Source: Glutamicibacter mishrai
GTDB taxonomy: Bacteria > Actinomycetota > Actinomycetes > Actinomycetales > Micrococcaceae
DNA: 64,000 bases
Direction of reading: 5' to 3'
Assembly (NCBI RefSeq): GCF_012221945.1
Contig: NZ_CP032549.1
Coordinates: 3,410,001-3,474,000, forward strand
This document shows, one piece after another, positions 1 through 7,780 of the stretch. A program made the position numbers and the translations under genes. Every line of letters begins with the position of its first letter. Position 1 is the stretch's first letter. The notes under the pieces were generated by a model. That model saw only the letters and a list, made by a program, of their open reading frames with translations. It was not told the DNA's origin and did not search any database.

Positions 1-143
1 TTGCGACCGGAAACTTCGGTTAATGCTTCGATCACCTGGTGGCGTTCGCCGGTAAGTTGCGAAAACGACAGGTCGGCAAGGTCGAAGGGGGAGCCTTCGG
101 CGTGAGCGGTTTTGCCTTCGGAAGGCGGCAACAAAATAAGCAC
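1..143 (-). CDS. yaaA: YaaA (DUF328) peroxide-stress protein, N-terminal part only
   Basis: Translated from a GTG at 143, the reverse strand begins LILLPPSEGKT after the initiator, the hallmark N-terminus of the YaaA/DUF328 family. The frame stays open for 47 codons to the window edge, so the C-terminal four fifths lie outside. A GGAAG Shine-Dalgarno sequence sits about 3 bases before the GTG. In E. coli YaaA lowers free iron and limits oxidative DNA damage under peroxide; that role is carried over from the family. The gene is divergent from rnpB. The family call rests on a short but very characteristic motif. Confidence 0.8.
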   Translation of the reverse strand, partial: MLILLPPSEGKTAHAEGSPFDLADLSFSQLTGERHQVIEALTEVSGR

Positions 144-283
144 GTCTTCCAGCTTATCCGAGGTCGGCGATCAAGCGTTGTTGATGAAATCTCGCATGAC
201 GTGCCCATTTGGCCAAGAATGAATCGAGTGAATCTGTGGCGAAGGGCTCGCAGTGCATGTCGGGTGAGGCAAACTGGCGGGGC

Positions 284-289
284 TAGAAT
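284..289 (+). promoter_or_regulatory. Probable -10 element of rnpB (TAGAAT)
   Basis: TAGAAT lies 11 bases before the predicted 5' end of RNase P RNA, a suitable distance for a sigma-A -10 box. No convincing -35 hexamer is visible 16-19 bases upstream. The assignment rests on position and hexamer only. Confidence 0.4.
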
Positions 290-300
290 GGTTAACGAAT

Positions 301-649
301 GGGATGGCCAGACGGTCGCGTGGCAAGTAATTGCCCCGAGGAACGTCCGGGCTCCACAGAACAGGGTGGTGGGTAACGCCCACTCGGGGTAACCCGCAGG
401 CTAGTGCCACAGAAAATAGACCGCCAGGCTTCCTGGTAAGGGTGAAACGGTGGTGTAAGAGACCACCAGCATCACGGGTGACCGGGATGGCTAGGTAAAC
501 CCCACTCGGAGCAAGGTCAGACAGACTGCGTTATGAGGGCTGTTCGCCCCATGCAGTCGGGTGGACCGCTAGAGGCTGCCGGCAACGACAGTCGTAGATA
601 GATGACCGTCCCGCTTCGGCGCGACAAAACCCGGCGTATCGGCCATCCC
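301..649 (+). ncRNA. rnpB: RNase P RNA (class A)
   Basis: This is the catalytic RNA of ribonuclease P, which removes 5' leaders from pre-tRNAs. The conserved P4/CR-I segment GAGGAACGTCCGGGCTCCAC (about 339-358), the ACAGAAAATAGACCGCC segment (about 410-426) and the closing AGATAGATGACCGTCC region (about 598-613) are all present in order. The ends are set by the P1 helix: GGGATGGCC at 301-309 pairs with GGCCATCCC at 641-649. The length of about 349 nt is normal for a bacterial type A RNA. The ends are approximate by a few bases. Confidence 0.95.
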
Positions 650-719
650 ATTCATTTCCTTCCACCGCTCAGGTGAGATGTTTCACAGTTCTTCGTGCTC
701 TGAATTTTTCTGCGCCGTT

Positions 720-725
720 TAGAAT
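720..725 (+). promoter_or_regulatory. Possible -10 box for the GAPDH gene (TAGAAT)
   Basis: TAGAAT lies in the 203-base gap between rnpB and the GAPDH start. If used, it gives a leader of about 120 nt containing a small stem (CGAGG...CCTCG, 747-769). The -35 region is weak, and read-through from rnpB cannot be excluded. Confidence 0.3.
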
Positions 726-852
726 GGAAAGCGTACTTAGTACTTACGAGGATGATCCTGTAGACCTCGTACCACCGCAAAAGCAATGGTGCTTCCCACG
801 GTGCCAACCGACTTTATGGATCTGCGAGTCGGCTGAATTGGAAGGATTTTCT

Positions 853-2310
853 GTGACCCAGCAGTCTGTCGTTGCCCAGCAAGAATGGAGCGGGCGCGAA
901 GAGCTCGCCGAGGCCATGATTCCACTGATCGGACGCTTGTACCGCAAGAACAACGTGGTGCCCTCCGTATATGGCCGCAAGCTGATCAACCAGTCCGCCA
1001 TCGACATCATCAAGGCGCACCGCGTAGTGCGCCGCATTGATGGCGAAGAGCTAAGCCTGAAGGCGACCAAAGCAATTCTCGACGAGATCGAGGCGCTCAA
1101 TGTTGGATCGGTGTCCGTTGACCTCGGCCGTTTGAACAAGAAGTTCAAGGATTCCGGCTCGGTTGACCTGAACGCATTCCTCAGCAACGAACTCGGCGAA
1201 AAAGTCGGCCAGGCCGGTGCCACCGACGCAGAGCCAAAGGACGTCGTCCTCTACGGCTTCGGCCGCATTGGCCGTCTGCTAGCCCGCATCCTCATCGAGC
1301 GTGGCGGCTACGGCTTGCGCCTGCGCGCCATCGTGGTTCGCAAGGGCTCGGATGATGACATCGTCAAGCGCGCTTCGCTGTTGCGCCGCGACTCCGTGCA
1401 CGGCCGCTTCGAAGGCTCGATCACTGTCGACGAGGAAAACAACACCATCCTCGCCAACGGCACCTTGATCAAGGTCATCTACTCGAACGACCCAGCTACC
1501 GTTGATTACACCCAGCACGGCATCGACAACGCTATCGTCGTTGACAACACCGGCCGCTGGCGCGATGAAGCTGGCCTCTCCCAGCACTTGCAGGCCAAGG
1601 GCGTAGCCCGCGTGCTGCTGACCGCACCGGGCAAGGGCGACCTGAAGAACATCGTTCACGGCATCAATGATTCCTGGATCACCGCCGAAGACAAGATCGT
1701 GACCGCCGCTTCATGCACCACCAACGCGATCACCCCGGTGCTCAAGGCTCTGAACGACAAGTTCGGCGTCAGCCACGGCCACGTCGAGACCGTTCACTCG
1801 TTCACCAACGACCAGAACCTCATCGACAACTTCCACAAGGGAGAGCGTCGCGGCCGCGCTGCGGCTTTGAACATGGTCATCACCGAAACCGGTGCCGCCA
1901 AGGCGGTCGCCAAGGCTTTGCCAGAGTTCGAAGGCAAGCTAACCGGCAATGCCATCCGCGTACCAACCCCGGATGTTTCCATGGCGATCTTGAACCTCAA
2001 CCTTGAGAACGAGACCACCAAGGAAGAACTGAACGCCTACCTGCGCGAAACCTCGTTGACCTCGAACCTGCACAAGCAGATCGACTACATCGATTCGCCA
2101 GAGGTTGTTTCCACCGACTTCGTCGGCTCGCGCCGCGCCGGCATTGTTGACGGACTGGCCACCATCGTTTCCGGCAAGAACGCCGTTGTCTACGTCTGGT
2201 ACGACAATGAGTTCGGCTACTCCTGCCAGGTTGTCCGCGTGATCGAAACGATCGCCGGAACCCACCCGGTAGCAGTTCCAGCCGTCAAGGCTGAGGCTGT
2301 CACCGTCTAA
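853..2310 (+). CDS. gap: Glyceraldehyde-3-phosphate dehydrogenase, long (GapB/Gap2-type) form
   Basis: This enzyme interconverts glyceraldehyde-3-phosphate and 1,3-bisphosphoglycerate in the cytosol. The product is 485 residues, far longer than the roughly 335 of glycolytic GapA. An N-terminal extension of about 130 residues precedes the Rossmann motif GFGRIGR (near residue 135). The catalytic SCTTN puts Cys at about residue 288, and the C-terminus carries the usual WYDNEFGYS. The long form matches the second GAPDH of corynebacteria, which is linked to gluconeogenesis; the direction of flux here is inference. I chose GTG 853 because GAAGGA lies 6 bases upstream; the frame remains open further upstream to 673 without homology-like sequence or a ribosome site. 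Confidence 0.92.
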   Translation: MTQQSVVAQQEWSGREELAEAMIPLIGRLYRKNNVVPSVYGRKLINQSAIDIIKAHRVVRRIDGEELSLKATKAILDEIEALNVGSVSVDLGRLNKKFKDSGSVDLNAFLSNELGEKVGQAGATDAEPKDVVLYGFGRIGRLLARILIERGGYGLRLRAIVVRKGSDDDIVKRASLLRRDSVHGRFEGSITVDEENNTILANGTLIKVIYSNDPATVDYTQHGIDNAIVVDNTGRWRDEAGLSQHLQAKGVARVLLTAPGKGDLKNIVHGINDSWITAEDKIVTAASCTTNAITPVLKALNDKFGVSHGHVETVHSFTNDQNLIDNFHKGERRGRAAALNMVITETGAAKAVAKALPEFEGKLTGNAIRVPTPDVSMAILNLNLENETTKEELNAYLRETSLTSNLHKQIDYIDSPEVVSTDFVGSRRAGIVDGLATIVSGKNAVVYVWYDNEFGYSCQVVRVIETIAGTHPVAVPAVKAEAVTV

Positions 2311-2325
2311 GGCTTAAGCACCTGA

Positions 2326-2374
2326 ACTTCGGGACCATGCCCGCGCAAACCGCGCTGGTGCATGGTCCCGAAGT
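2326..2374 (+). terminator. Rho-independent-like hairpin after gap
   Basis: A perfect 15-bp inverted repeat (ACTTCGGGACCATGC and its complement) follows the gap stop codon by 15 bases. The 3' side runs into CGTTAA rather than a long T-run, so termination efficiency is uncertain. Confidence 0.6.
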
Positions 2375-2485
2375 CGTTAACCGCGCCGCGGCCAACGCTG
2401 CGGGGCAATCGCGGCAAAACTGAAGGCACAGGTGCGGGCCAAGCTGTTACCCTCTGAAGAGCAGGCGGTGTCGGAAGGCGGAAAC

Positions 2486-3532
2486 GTGGATCGCGAAAGA
2501 TTGCTCTCGGCTCGAATGGCCAGCCAGTTGTTGTCCGCGCCAGCTAGCACCGTGCAGGAAGCCGCGGGGCACTTGCTGGCTACCCAATCCCAGGACTTCA
2601 TTGCCGGGAGATACACGCTCGCCCAGCGCGTGCATCCGATGCCGCCACGGGAGCAGGTTAATCAACTCTTTAACGAGGGTTTGCTCGTGCGCTCGTGGAC
2701 CATGCGAGGAACCCTGCACATCTGCTTGCCGCAAGACGCACAATGGCTGGTGCAGACGTCCAAGGAGCGAACCTTGAGATCAATGGCTGCCAGGCATCGG
2801 GAACTGCAGATTGATCCAGAAGTAATTGAGAAGTCCGCCGCGATTATCCAGTCACACCTGTCAGCGGTTGGAAGGAGCAGCAGGCCCGAGCTCTTTGATC
2901 AGCTAGAGCAGCAGGGGATCGGCACGCGTAATCAACGAGGCGTGCACCTGTTGCTCGCCCTGGTCCAGCAGGGCTTGATATGCCTGGGGCCGATACCGCA
3001 GACGGCAAAACTGACTGCCCAAGATTTTGTGCTTGTCGAACAGTGGATCAGCGAGCATCACGTTCCGGATAATCCAATCCAGGAATTGCTCTCGCGCTAT
3101 CTCGGCTCGCATGGGCCAGCCACGCTCCGTGACGCCGCCTGGTATGCGGGCCAGACCCTCACCGTCATCCGCAAGGCCGCCGCTGACATTGAACCAGAAC
3201 TCATCAGCGTCGATACAGATGAACGCGGCGAAGACCTGTATGTGGTTCAAGGATCAGCCGCACACCAGGTGTCTGAGTCATCAGCAAAGATCGACCTTCC
3301 CACACGCCTGCTTGGCCCCTTTGACGAGTATTACTTGTCATGGGCCGATCGAAGCTTGGTGGCTGATCCTTCCATGCAAAACCGGATTACCCCCGGCAAG
3401 AATGGCATGTTCAACGCCTTCTGGCTGGAATGCGGCAGGGCATCAAGTCTCTGGGATGCAAATGTAGCGCCGACCGATTCACTCGGTGCGGCGCTACATC
3501 AGCGGTATATGGACTTCAGGAATGCCAACTAG
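2486..3532 (+). CDS. Winged helix DNA-binding domain protein (HTH_42/YcaQ-like family)
   Basis: The 348-residue product resembles the HTH_42 (formerly DUF1006) family: an early LLATQSQDF segment, a VRSWTMRGTLH motif near residue 70, and a C-terminal region with a LGPFDEYYLSW stretch. Relatives include YcaQ/AlkX-type DNA glycosylases that unhook interstrand crosslinks and many uncharacterised actinobacterial proteins; I cannot say whether this one is an active glycosylase. The GTG at 2486 has GGAAGGCGG just upstream; an earlier in-frame GTG at 2432 lacks a good ribosome site. The gene converges on def with only 12 bases between stops. Confidence 0.7.
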   Translation: MDRERLLSARMASQLLSAPASTVQEAAGHLLATQSQDFIAGRYTLAQRVHPMPPREQVNQLFNEGLLVRSWTMRGTLHICLPQDAQWLVQTSKERTLRSMAARHRELQIDPEVIEKSAAIIQSHLSAVGRSSRPELFDQLEQQGIGTRNQRGVHLLLALVQQGLICLGPIPQTAKLTAQDFVLVEQWISEHHVPDNPIQELLSRYLGSHGPATLRDAAWYAGQTLTVIRKAAADIEPELISVDTDERGEDLYVVQGSAAHQVSESSAKIDLPTRLLGPFDEYYLSWADRSLVADPSMQNRITPGKNGMFNAFWLECGRASSLWDANVAPTDSLGAALHQRYMDFRNAN

Positions 3533-3544
3533 GCAGTTCGAAAG

Positions 3545-4117
3545 CTAGTGCCCAAAAGGATCCTCATCGGTGCCAGGCAGCCAGGTATTGCCCGGTACGC
3601 CCCAGCCCAGTGCCTTCTTGGCTTTCTTCCAGCGCTTATCCCAGCGCGGCTGCAGCTTATCGACATACAGGAACCCATCCAGGTGGTCGTATTCGTGCTG
3701 CATGACGCGAGCGAACCAATCGTGGGCTTCGAAGGAGATCGGGTTGCCGAACTCATCAAAACCTTCCACCTTCGCGTACTCGGCACGCTTCAGAGGGTAG
3801 TTCAGCCCGGGGACGGACAAGCAGCCTTCCGATTCCTCGTCAACGTCGGCAGGCGCCTGCGAAACCTTGGAGAGAGTCAGCTTGGGGTTGATGACGACGC
3901 CACGTTCAGGCGCAGTGTCCTGGTCAGCGTAGACATACGTGAACAGACGTAGACCGATGCCAACCTGCGGAGCGGCCAGTCCCACGCCATGAGCTTCATC
4001 CATGGTCACATGCATATCTGCAACGAGCTGGCGAAGTTCATCATTGAACTCGGTGACTTCTACCGCGCGGCGATGTAGAACTGGTTCTCCGTAAACTGTG
4101 ATCTGCCGGATTGGCAC
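3545..4117 (-). CDS. def: Peptide deformylase
   Basis: The enzyme removes the N-formyl group from nascent proteins at the ribosome. All three family motifs are present: GVGLAAPQVG, EGCLSVPG and QHEYDHLDG, supplying the Gln, the metal-binding Cys and the HExxH-type His residues. The start is taken as GTG 4117 (190 aa, starting VPIRQITVYGEPVLH) because AAAGGA lies 9 bases upstream; a TTG six codons earlier sits on that ribosome site and is unlikely. It lies 24 bases downstream of the acyl-CoA dehydrogenase, suggesting co-transcription. Confidence 0.95.
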   Translation of the reverse strand: MPIRQITVYGEPVLHRRAVEVTEFNDELRQLVADMHVTMDEAHGVGLAAPQVGIGLRLFTYVYADQDTAPERGVVINPKLTLSKVSQAPADVDEESEGCLSVPGLNYPLKRAEYAKVEGFDEFGNPISFEAHDWFARVMQHEYDHLDGFLYVDKLQPRWDKRWKKAKKALGWGVPGNTWLPGTDEDPFGH

Positions 4118-4141
4118 GTGATCAGGTCCTTTCAAAAGTGC

Positions 4142-5290
4142 TTAAAGTGCTCGTCCAATAGTTTCACGCATGATCTCACTTGTGCCACCAAAAATGGTCA
4201 ATAAGCGTGCCGCGGTGAATGATTGAGCGATCGGGTACTCCATGATGTACCCGTAGCCTCCATGGATCTGCAGCGCCTTGTCCGAAAGCTCTTTTGCGCT
4301 CTCACTTGCCCAAAGCTTCACTTCAGCGGCCTCATGGGCGTCCAGTTCGCCATTATTGAAGGCGAGAACCGCCTGATCCACAAAAGTCTGAGTGACATGG
4401 GACTCAGTCTTCAAATTAGCCAGCTCGAACCGCGTGTTCTGATACTGGGTCAAGGCCTGGCCAAAGGTTGAGCGGTTCTTCGCATGCTCCAATGCCTGGT
4501 CGAACGACGCCGTGCCAATAGCCGCTGCCGCGACGGCAATAGCCAAGCGCGCCTGGGGCAACTGCTCCTTGACATAGCGCAGACCCTGTCCGACCTCGCC
4601 GATGCGATCCGCATCGGAGACGCGAACCTCATCAAAGAACAGTTCAGCGGTATCCGAAGCGCGCAAGCCCATCTTGTCGAAGGGATTGCCATTGGTATAA
4701 CCCTCGGAACGCTCCACCATGAACAGGGAGAACGAAGACTCCGTGGCTCGACCGCTCTCCGCGTCTGTGCGGGCAAGAACCACTGCGGCATCGCCAAAGG
4801 CGCCATTACCGATGAAGGTCTTCTGGCCGCTCAGCAGCCAATCCTCGCCATCGCGAACCGCCTTGGTTCGTACCGCGCGTAGATCGGAACCGGCGCCTGG
4901 CTCGGTGAATGCGCAGGAAGTGATCGTCGATCCATCAACCATGCGGGGTAGCCACTTGGCCTTGAGTTCATCGGAACCATAAGCCAGCAGGTAGGGGAGT
5001 ACCAGGTCGTCATGCAGGTGGAAGGCCAGGGCAACAGCTAGGTGCCCGGCGCGAACGAATTCCTCATCAAGCACCACGCGGAAACGGTAGTCATCGATCC
5101 CCATGCCACCGAATTCCTCAGGAACGGCTAGGCCTAGAAGGCCGTTCTCGCCGGCAGACTGCCATACCTCGCGTGGAATCTGGTGGTCCTTCTCCCACTG
5201 GGCGTATTTTCCAGAGACTTCACGGGTATTGAACTCCGTAGCCAACTCACGGAACTGCTCGTGGTCCTCTTCAAAAAGCGCGCGTTTCAC
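4142..5290 (-). CDS. Acyl-CoA dehydrogenase family protein
   Basis: The 382-residue flavoprotein has the usual acyl-CoA dehydrogenase layout: helical N-domain, beta domain with CAFTEPGAGSD (near residue 125) and a C-terminal FAD-contacting IHGGYGY. It would catalyse alpha,beta-dehydrogenation of an acyl-CoA. Neither usual catalytic glutamate is evident. The YEGT-type motif reads FGGT, and the LCAD/IVD-type PQERL reads PQARL, so substrate and even activity are uncertain. GTG 5290 is preferred, with AAAGG 10 bases upstream; the preceding 21 codons do not look like family sequence. It is first of a probable two-gene unit with def. Confidence 0.85.
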   Translation of the reverse strand: MKRALFEEDHEQFRELATEFNTREVSGKYAQWEKDHQIPREVWQSAGENGLLGLAVPEEFGGMGIDDYRFRVVLDEEFVRAGHLAVALAFHLHDDLVLPYLLAYGSDELKAKWLPRMVDGSTITSCAFTEPGAGSDLRAVRTKAVRDGEDWLLSGQKTFIGNGAFGDAAVVLARTDAESGRATESSFSLFMVERSEGYTNGNPFDKMGLRASDTAELFFDEVRVSDADRIGEVGQGLRYVKEQLPQARLAIAVAAAAIGTASFDQALEHAKNRSTFGQALTQYQNTRFELANLKTESHVTQTFVDQAVLAFNNGELDAHEAAEVKLWASESAKELSDKALQIHGGYGYIMEYPIAQSFTAARLLTIFGGTSEIMRETIGRAL

Positions 5291-5671
5291 AGGGGGAGTA
5301 CCTTTCATCGGGTAGGGCACAGGCGAGCAACACAGAGACTTGCCAAAGTACAAGTTCCATTATGGTTGTTCACGCGAAATCATGCCTACTTGAATCGCAA
5401 ACCCGCGTCTCAAGTCCCAAAATAACGCCAGATGTCTCGAAAAACACAGGGATATCCCCAAAAACGAAGCGCATTCGAACATAAGTTCGAAACTCCCGTG
5501 CAAGCTCCCGAAATATGACTTAACGAGCTTGATCGTGCCCTGTGGTTGCCGTGACTTCTTCGCATTCAATCCAAGACGCGCTTGCTCCGGTGCAGCGCTC
5601 GCCGATGGTTTTCGGCACGTAGGGGCCGATCGAGGGTGCGGGCCGAGGGAGATCGGATCTACAGTGGTGGC
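5291..5671. other. Divergent intergenic region, 381 bases, no credible gene
   Basis: This stretch separates the leftward acyl-CoA dehydrogenase from the rightward DUF2306 gene. The only strong signal is the SOS-box palindrome at 5474-5491. Open frames through it lack ribosome sites and family-like sequence. It is more AT-rich in its left half than the flanking genes. Confidence 0.6.
5474..5491. promoter_or_regulatory. LexA (SOS) box, perfect palindrome
   Basis: TTCGAACATAAGTTCGAA is a perfect 18-bp palindrome. It contains TCGAAC-N4-GTTCGA, the consensus LexA operator of actinobacteria and other Gram-positives. It lies about 183 bases from each flanking start codon, so the controlled transcript is unclear: the leftward acyl-CoA dehydrogenase-def unit, the rightward DUF2306 gene, or an unrecognised small transcript. 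The match is directly visible; LexA binding is inferred. Confidence 0.7.
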
Positions 5672-6175
5672 ATGGGGAACTTCGTTATTGCCGTTCATGC
5701 GATTTCAGCAAGTCTCGTGATCCTCTTGGCGCCAGTGAATATTCTTCGACGTCGCAAGGACTTGCGGCATCGCGCCCTGGGTCGAACCTGGGTGATCTCA
5801 ATGTACTTCGCCTGCGTCAGTGGAATGTTCATCTATACGATCAGCGGCGGATTTACGATCTTCCATGCGTTGGCGATCTTCACGTTCGCCACTACCACCC
5901 TGGGCGTGCTTAGCATTCGCCGGGGGAATGTCCCCGGACATGTCGGAAACATGGTCGGTTCATGGATCGGGGCAATCGTCGCCGGCGTTTTCGCGGCCCT
6001 CGCGCCTGGTCGCATCATTCCGACGCTGGCTATCGAAGATCCGATGTTGCTCTGGGGGTCAGTCGGATGCGTAATTGTCCTAGCAACTGTCTGGGTTTTG
6101 TACGTCTTGTTGGCGCTGGGAAAAGAAGCTGGGGCACAGGCTACGCGTGATGGAGAATCGCCTCGTGTTCCGTGA
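5672..6175 (+). CDS. DUF2306-like membrane protein
   Basis: The 167-residue protein has about four or five hydrophobic segments. A near-N-terminal H (in IAVHAISA) and the HRALGRTW motif near residue 36 fit DUF2306 proteins, whose function is unknown. ATG 5672 is chosen because the hydrophobic sequence begins there; upstream in-frame codons are Arg-rich and spurious-looking. The ribosome site is poor. It lies divergent to the acyl-CoA dehydrogenase across the SOS box. Confidence 0.65.
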   Translation: MGNFVIAVHAISASLVILLAPVNILRRRKDLRHRALGRTWVISMYFACVSGMFIYTISGGFTIFHALAIFTFATTTLGVLSIRRGNVPGHVGNMVGSWIGAIVAGVFAALAPGRIIPTLAIEDPMLLWGSVGCVIVLATVWVLYVLLALGKEAGAQATRDGESPRVP

Positions 6176-6215
6176 GGGAATCCTGAGGATACTATTCTTT
6201 GAGGTGGTGATGCGC

Positions 6216-6257
6216 AAAAGGCCCGATTTACAACCGAAATTGTAAATCGAGCCTTTT
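6216..6257 (-). terminator. Terminator of the first tRNA-His gene
   Basis: An 18-bp near-perfect stem starting AAAAGGCTCG on the reverse strand closes with GGGCCTTTT. It begins 5 bases past the CCA end of the tRNA. It may also serve the converging DUF2306 gene on the other strand. Confidence 0.8.
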
Positions 6258-6261
6258 GATT

Positions 6262-6338
6262 TGGGGTGAGTAACGGGGTTTGAACCCGCGACCTTCTGGA
6301 CCACAACCAGACGCTCTACCGACTGAGCTATACCCACC
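6262..6338 (-). tRNA. tRNA-His (GTG), copy 1
   Basis: The reverse strand folds as a cloverleaf with acceptor GTGGGTA/TACTCAC, the anticodon loop TTGTGGT (anticodon GTG) and a T-arm GGTTCAAA. The extra 5' G (G-1) opposite C73, typical of tRNA-His, is encoded, and so is the 3' CCA. The gene is identical in sequence to copy 2 at 6724-6800. Confidence 0.97.
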
Positions 6339-6402
6339 ATGTTCACTTCGATACTAGTCAGAAGCCGTAGTGGCGAATCCTTTGTATCGGGCAACGAGAA
6401 AT

Positions 6403-6433
6403 ACTATACACGTAATTGTGCGTTGAATACCAA
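6403..6433 (-). promoter_or_regulatory. Promoter of tRNA-His copy 1
   Basis: On the reverse strand, TTGGTA (6428-6433) and TATAGT (6403-6408) are separated by 19 bases, giving a leader of nearly 60 bases. The equivalent elements with the same spacing precede copy 2, which supports the call. Confidence 0.55.
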
Positions 6434-6669
6434 TCCAGGGCGGCGGAAAAGGTCGTATGTGACCAGTGGCTCAATTATGGGTTTGTTTTAGCGTCGGCTT
6501 TACCTGTCGGTGACCAATTTGGTGCCTGATTGAATCGATGTGGAACACTTGCGTTGAATGTCCACTTCGGTCTGGTTTCTTGACTAGATCGTTTTCCGAG
6601 TTGCTGTGGCTTCGAATGATCGTGTGGACCTAATCCGCTGTTGTTCATTTTTGATCGGTTGGTCGCGGC

Positions 6670-6720
6670 AAAAACAAAGAAGACCTGATCCGTAACCGGG
6701 GTTTTGGATCAAGTCTTCTT
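6670..6720 (-). terminator. Terminator of the second tRNA-His gene
   Basis: A 15-bp stem (AAGAAGACTTGATCC with its complement 6677-6691/6706-6720) is followed on the reverse strand by TGTTTTTG. It lies 3 bases after the tRNA 3' end. Confidence 0.85.
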
Positions 6721-6723
6721 ACT

Positions 6724-6800
6724 TGGGGTGAGTAACGGGGTTTGAACCCGCGACCTTCTGGACCACAACCAGACGCTCTACCGACTGAGCTATACCCACC
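6724..6800 (-). tRNA. tRNA-His (GTG), copy 2
   Basis: Identical over all 77 bases to the copy at 6262-6338, including the encoded G-1 and CCA and the GTG anticodon. It has its own promoter and terminator. Confidence 0.97.
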
Positions 6801-6864
6801 ATGTTCACTTCGATACTAGTCAGATCCTCTTTGAGAGGCGAATCAGTATCTGGCAACGAGAAAT

Positions 6865-6895
6865 ACTATACACATAACTCTCGGCCTGACGCCAA
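6865..6895 (-). promoter_or_regulatory. Promoter of tRNA-His copy 2
   Basis: TTGGCG (6890-6895) and TATAGT (6865-6870) on the reverse strand are separated by 19 bases, the same geometry as at copy 1. Confidence 0.55.
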
Positions 6896-6902
6896 TTGGC
6901 AA

Positions 6903-6943
6903 CCCCTGGGATGATGTGCAGTGCATCACCTGCGTCCCAGGGG
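6903..6943 (-). terminator. Hairpin downstream of orn
   Basis: CCCCTGGGA at 6903-6911 pairs with TCCCAGGGG at 6935-6943, with an inner TGATG.../...CATCA stem. It lies 17 bases past the orn stop. There is no strong T-run, so it may act only as a 3' stabiliser. Confidence 0.5.
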
Positions 6944-6960
6944 CTGAAAAGTGGCTGGAA

Positions 6961-7569
6961 TTAGTCGTTCGGCGCGATCCTGGATGCGATCTCGCGAGCT
7001 TCTTCGCTGCTCGGGCCTGGAGCGGGAACCATGATCGATTCGCGGTAGTAGCGAAGTTCGTTGATGGAATCCTGGATATCGCCCAGTGCCCTGTGATTGC
7101 CAGTTTTCGTCGGAGCTGCGTAGTGGGCCTTGGGATACCAGCGGCGGCTGAGTTCCTTTAGCGTCGAGACATCAATGATCCTGTAGTGCAGGTGCTCGAC
7201 GACTTCCGGCATGTCGCGAGCCAGGAAGTTCTTGTCGGTACCTACCGAGTTGCCGCCCAGAAGCGCCTTCTTGGGCTCTGGGACATGCTTTTTGATGTAG
7301 TCCATGACCAGGCGCTGCGCCTCGTCCATGGCGATGCCTTTTTCTAGCTCGGGGAGCAGGCCGCTGACCGTATGCATATTGCGTACGAAGTCGTTCATCT
7401 GCGCCAAGGCCGCTGGCTCTGGCTTGATGACTACCTGGATTCCCTCGTCGACGATCTCCAATTCCGAATCGGTGATCAGCACGGCAACTTCGATCAGCGC
7501 GTCATCAACCAGATCAAGACCGGTCATTTCGCAGTCGATCCATACAATTTTTTCTGAATTACTAGCCAC
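6961..7569 (-). CDS. orn: Oligoribonuclease
   Basis: Orn is the 3'-5' exonuclease that finishes RNA decay by degrading dinucleotides and, in many bacteria, pGpG. The 202-residue DEDDh protein shows IDCEMTGLD (residues 11-19), GNSVGTDKNFL and a C-terminal HRALGDIQDS that supplies the catalytic His and Asp. The length is typical. It starts at GTG 7569 directly before ASNSEK. It is leftward and lies between a tRNA-His and a divergent mannosyltransferase gene. Confidence 0.95.
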   Translation of the reverse strand: MASNSEKIVWIDCEMTGLDLVDDALIEVAVLITDSELEIVDEGIQVVIKPEPAALAQMNDFVRNMHTVSGLLPELEKGIAMDEAQRLVMDYIKKHVPEPKKALLGGNSVGTDKNFLARDMPEVVEHLHYRIIDVSTLKELSRRWYPKAHYAAPTKTGNHRALGDIQDSINELRYYRESIMVPAPGPSSEEAREIASRIAPND

Positions 7570-7780
7570 GTATCTAATCTACACGCGCCCGGCGGCTGTG
7601 GGGCAGCGCACGGCGTGATTGCCCGCTCAGAAACGGTGTCCTGCCCCGGTTGTTTGGTGGTGTGATGCTAAAATCGACAGAGATTTCTGGCCGTTGAATC
7701 ACCCGTTCGCATGGGGAATCCCGATGCGACGTTGGCCAAGTTTTTCCGACCTTTAGTCCGCTACAGCACGAGGTGTCAGT

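Larger units (their letters stand above)
6262..6873 (-). repeat. Duplicated tRNA-His unit (gene plus promoter)
   Basis: Two direct copies, 6262-6411 and 6724-6873, share an identical 77-base tRNA, the adjacent 23 bases of leader and an identical 22-base block around the -10 box (6390-6411 and 6852-6873). The middle of the leader and the downstream terminators differ. The spacing from -10 to tRNA is the same in both, so the whole transcription unit was duplicated and then drifted. Confidence 0.85.

Noticed and set aside
39..392. Open frame of 117 codons at the left end
   Set aside because: It runs antisense to yaaA and into rnpB; the sequence is explained by those two.
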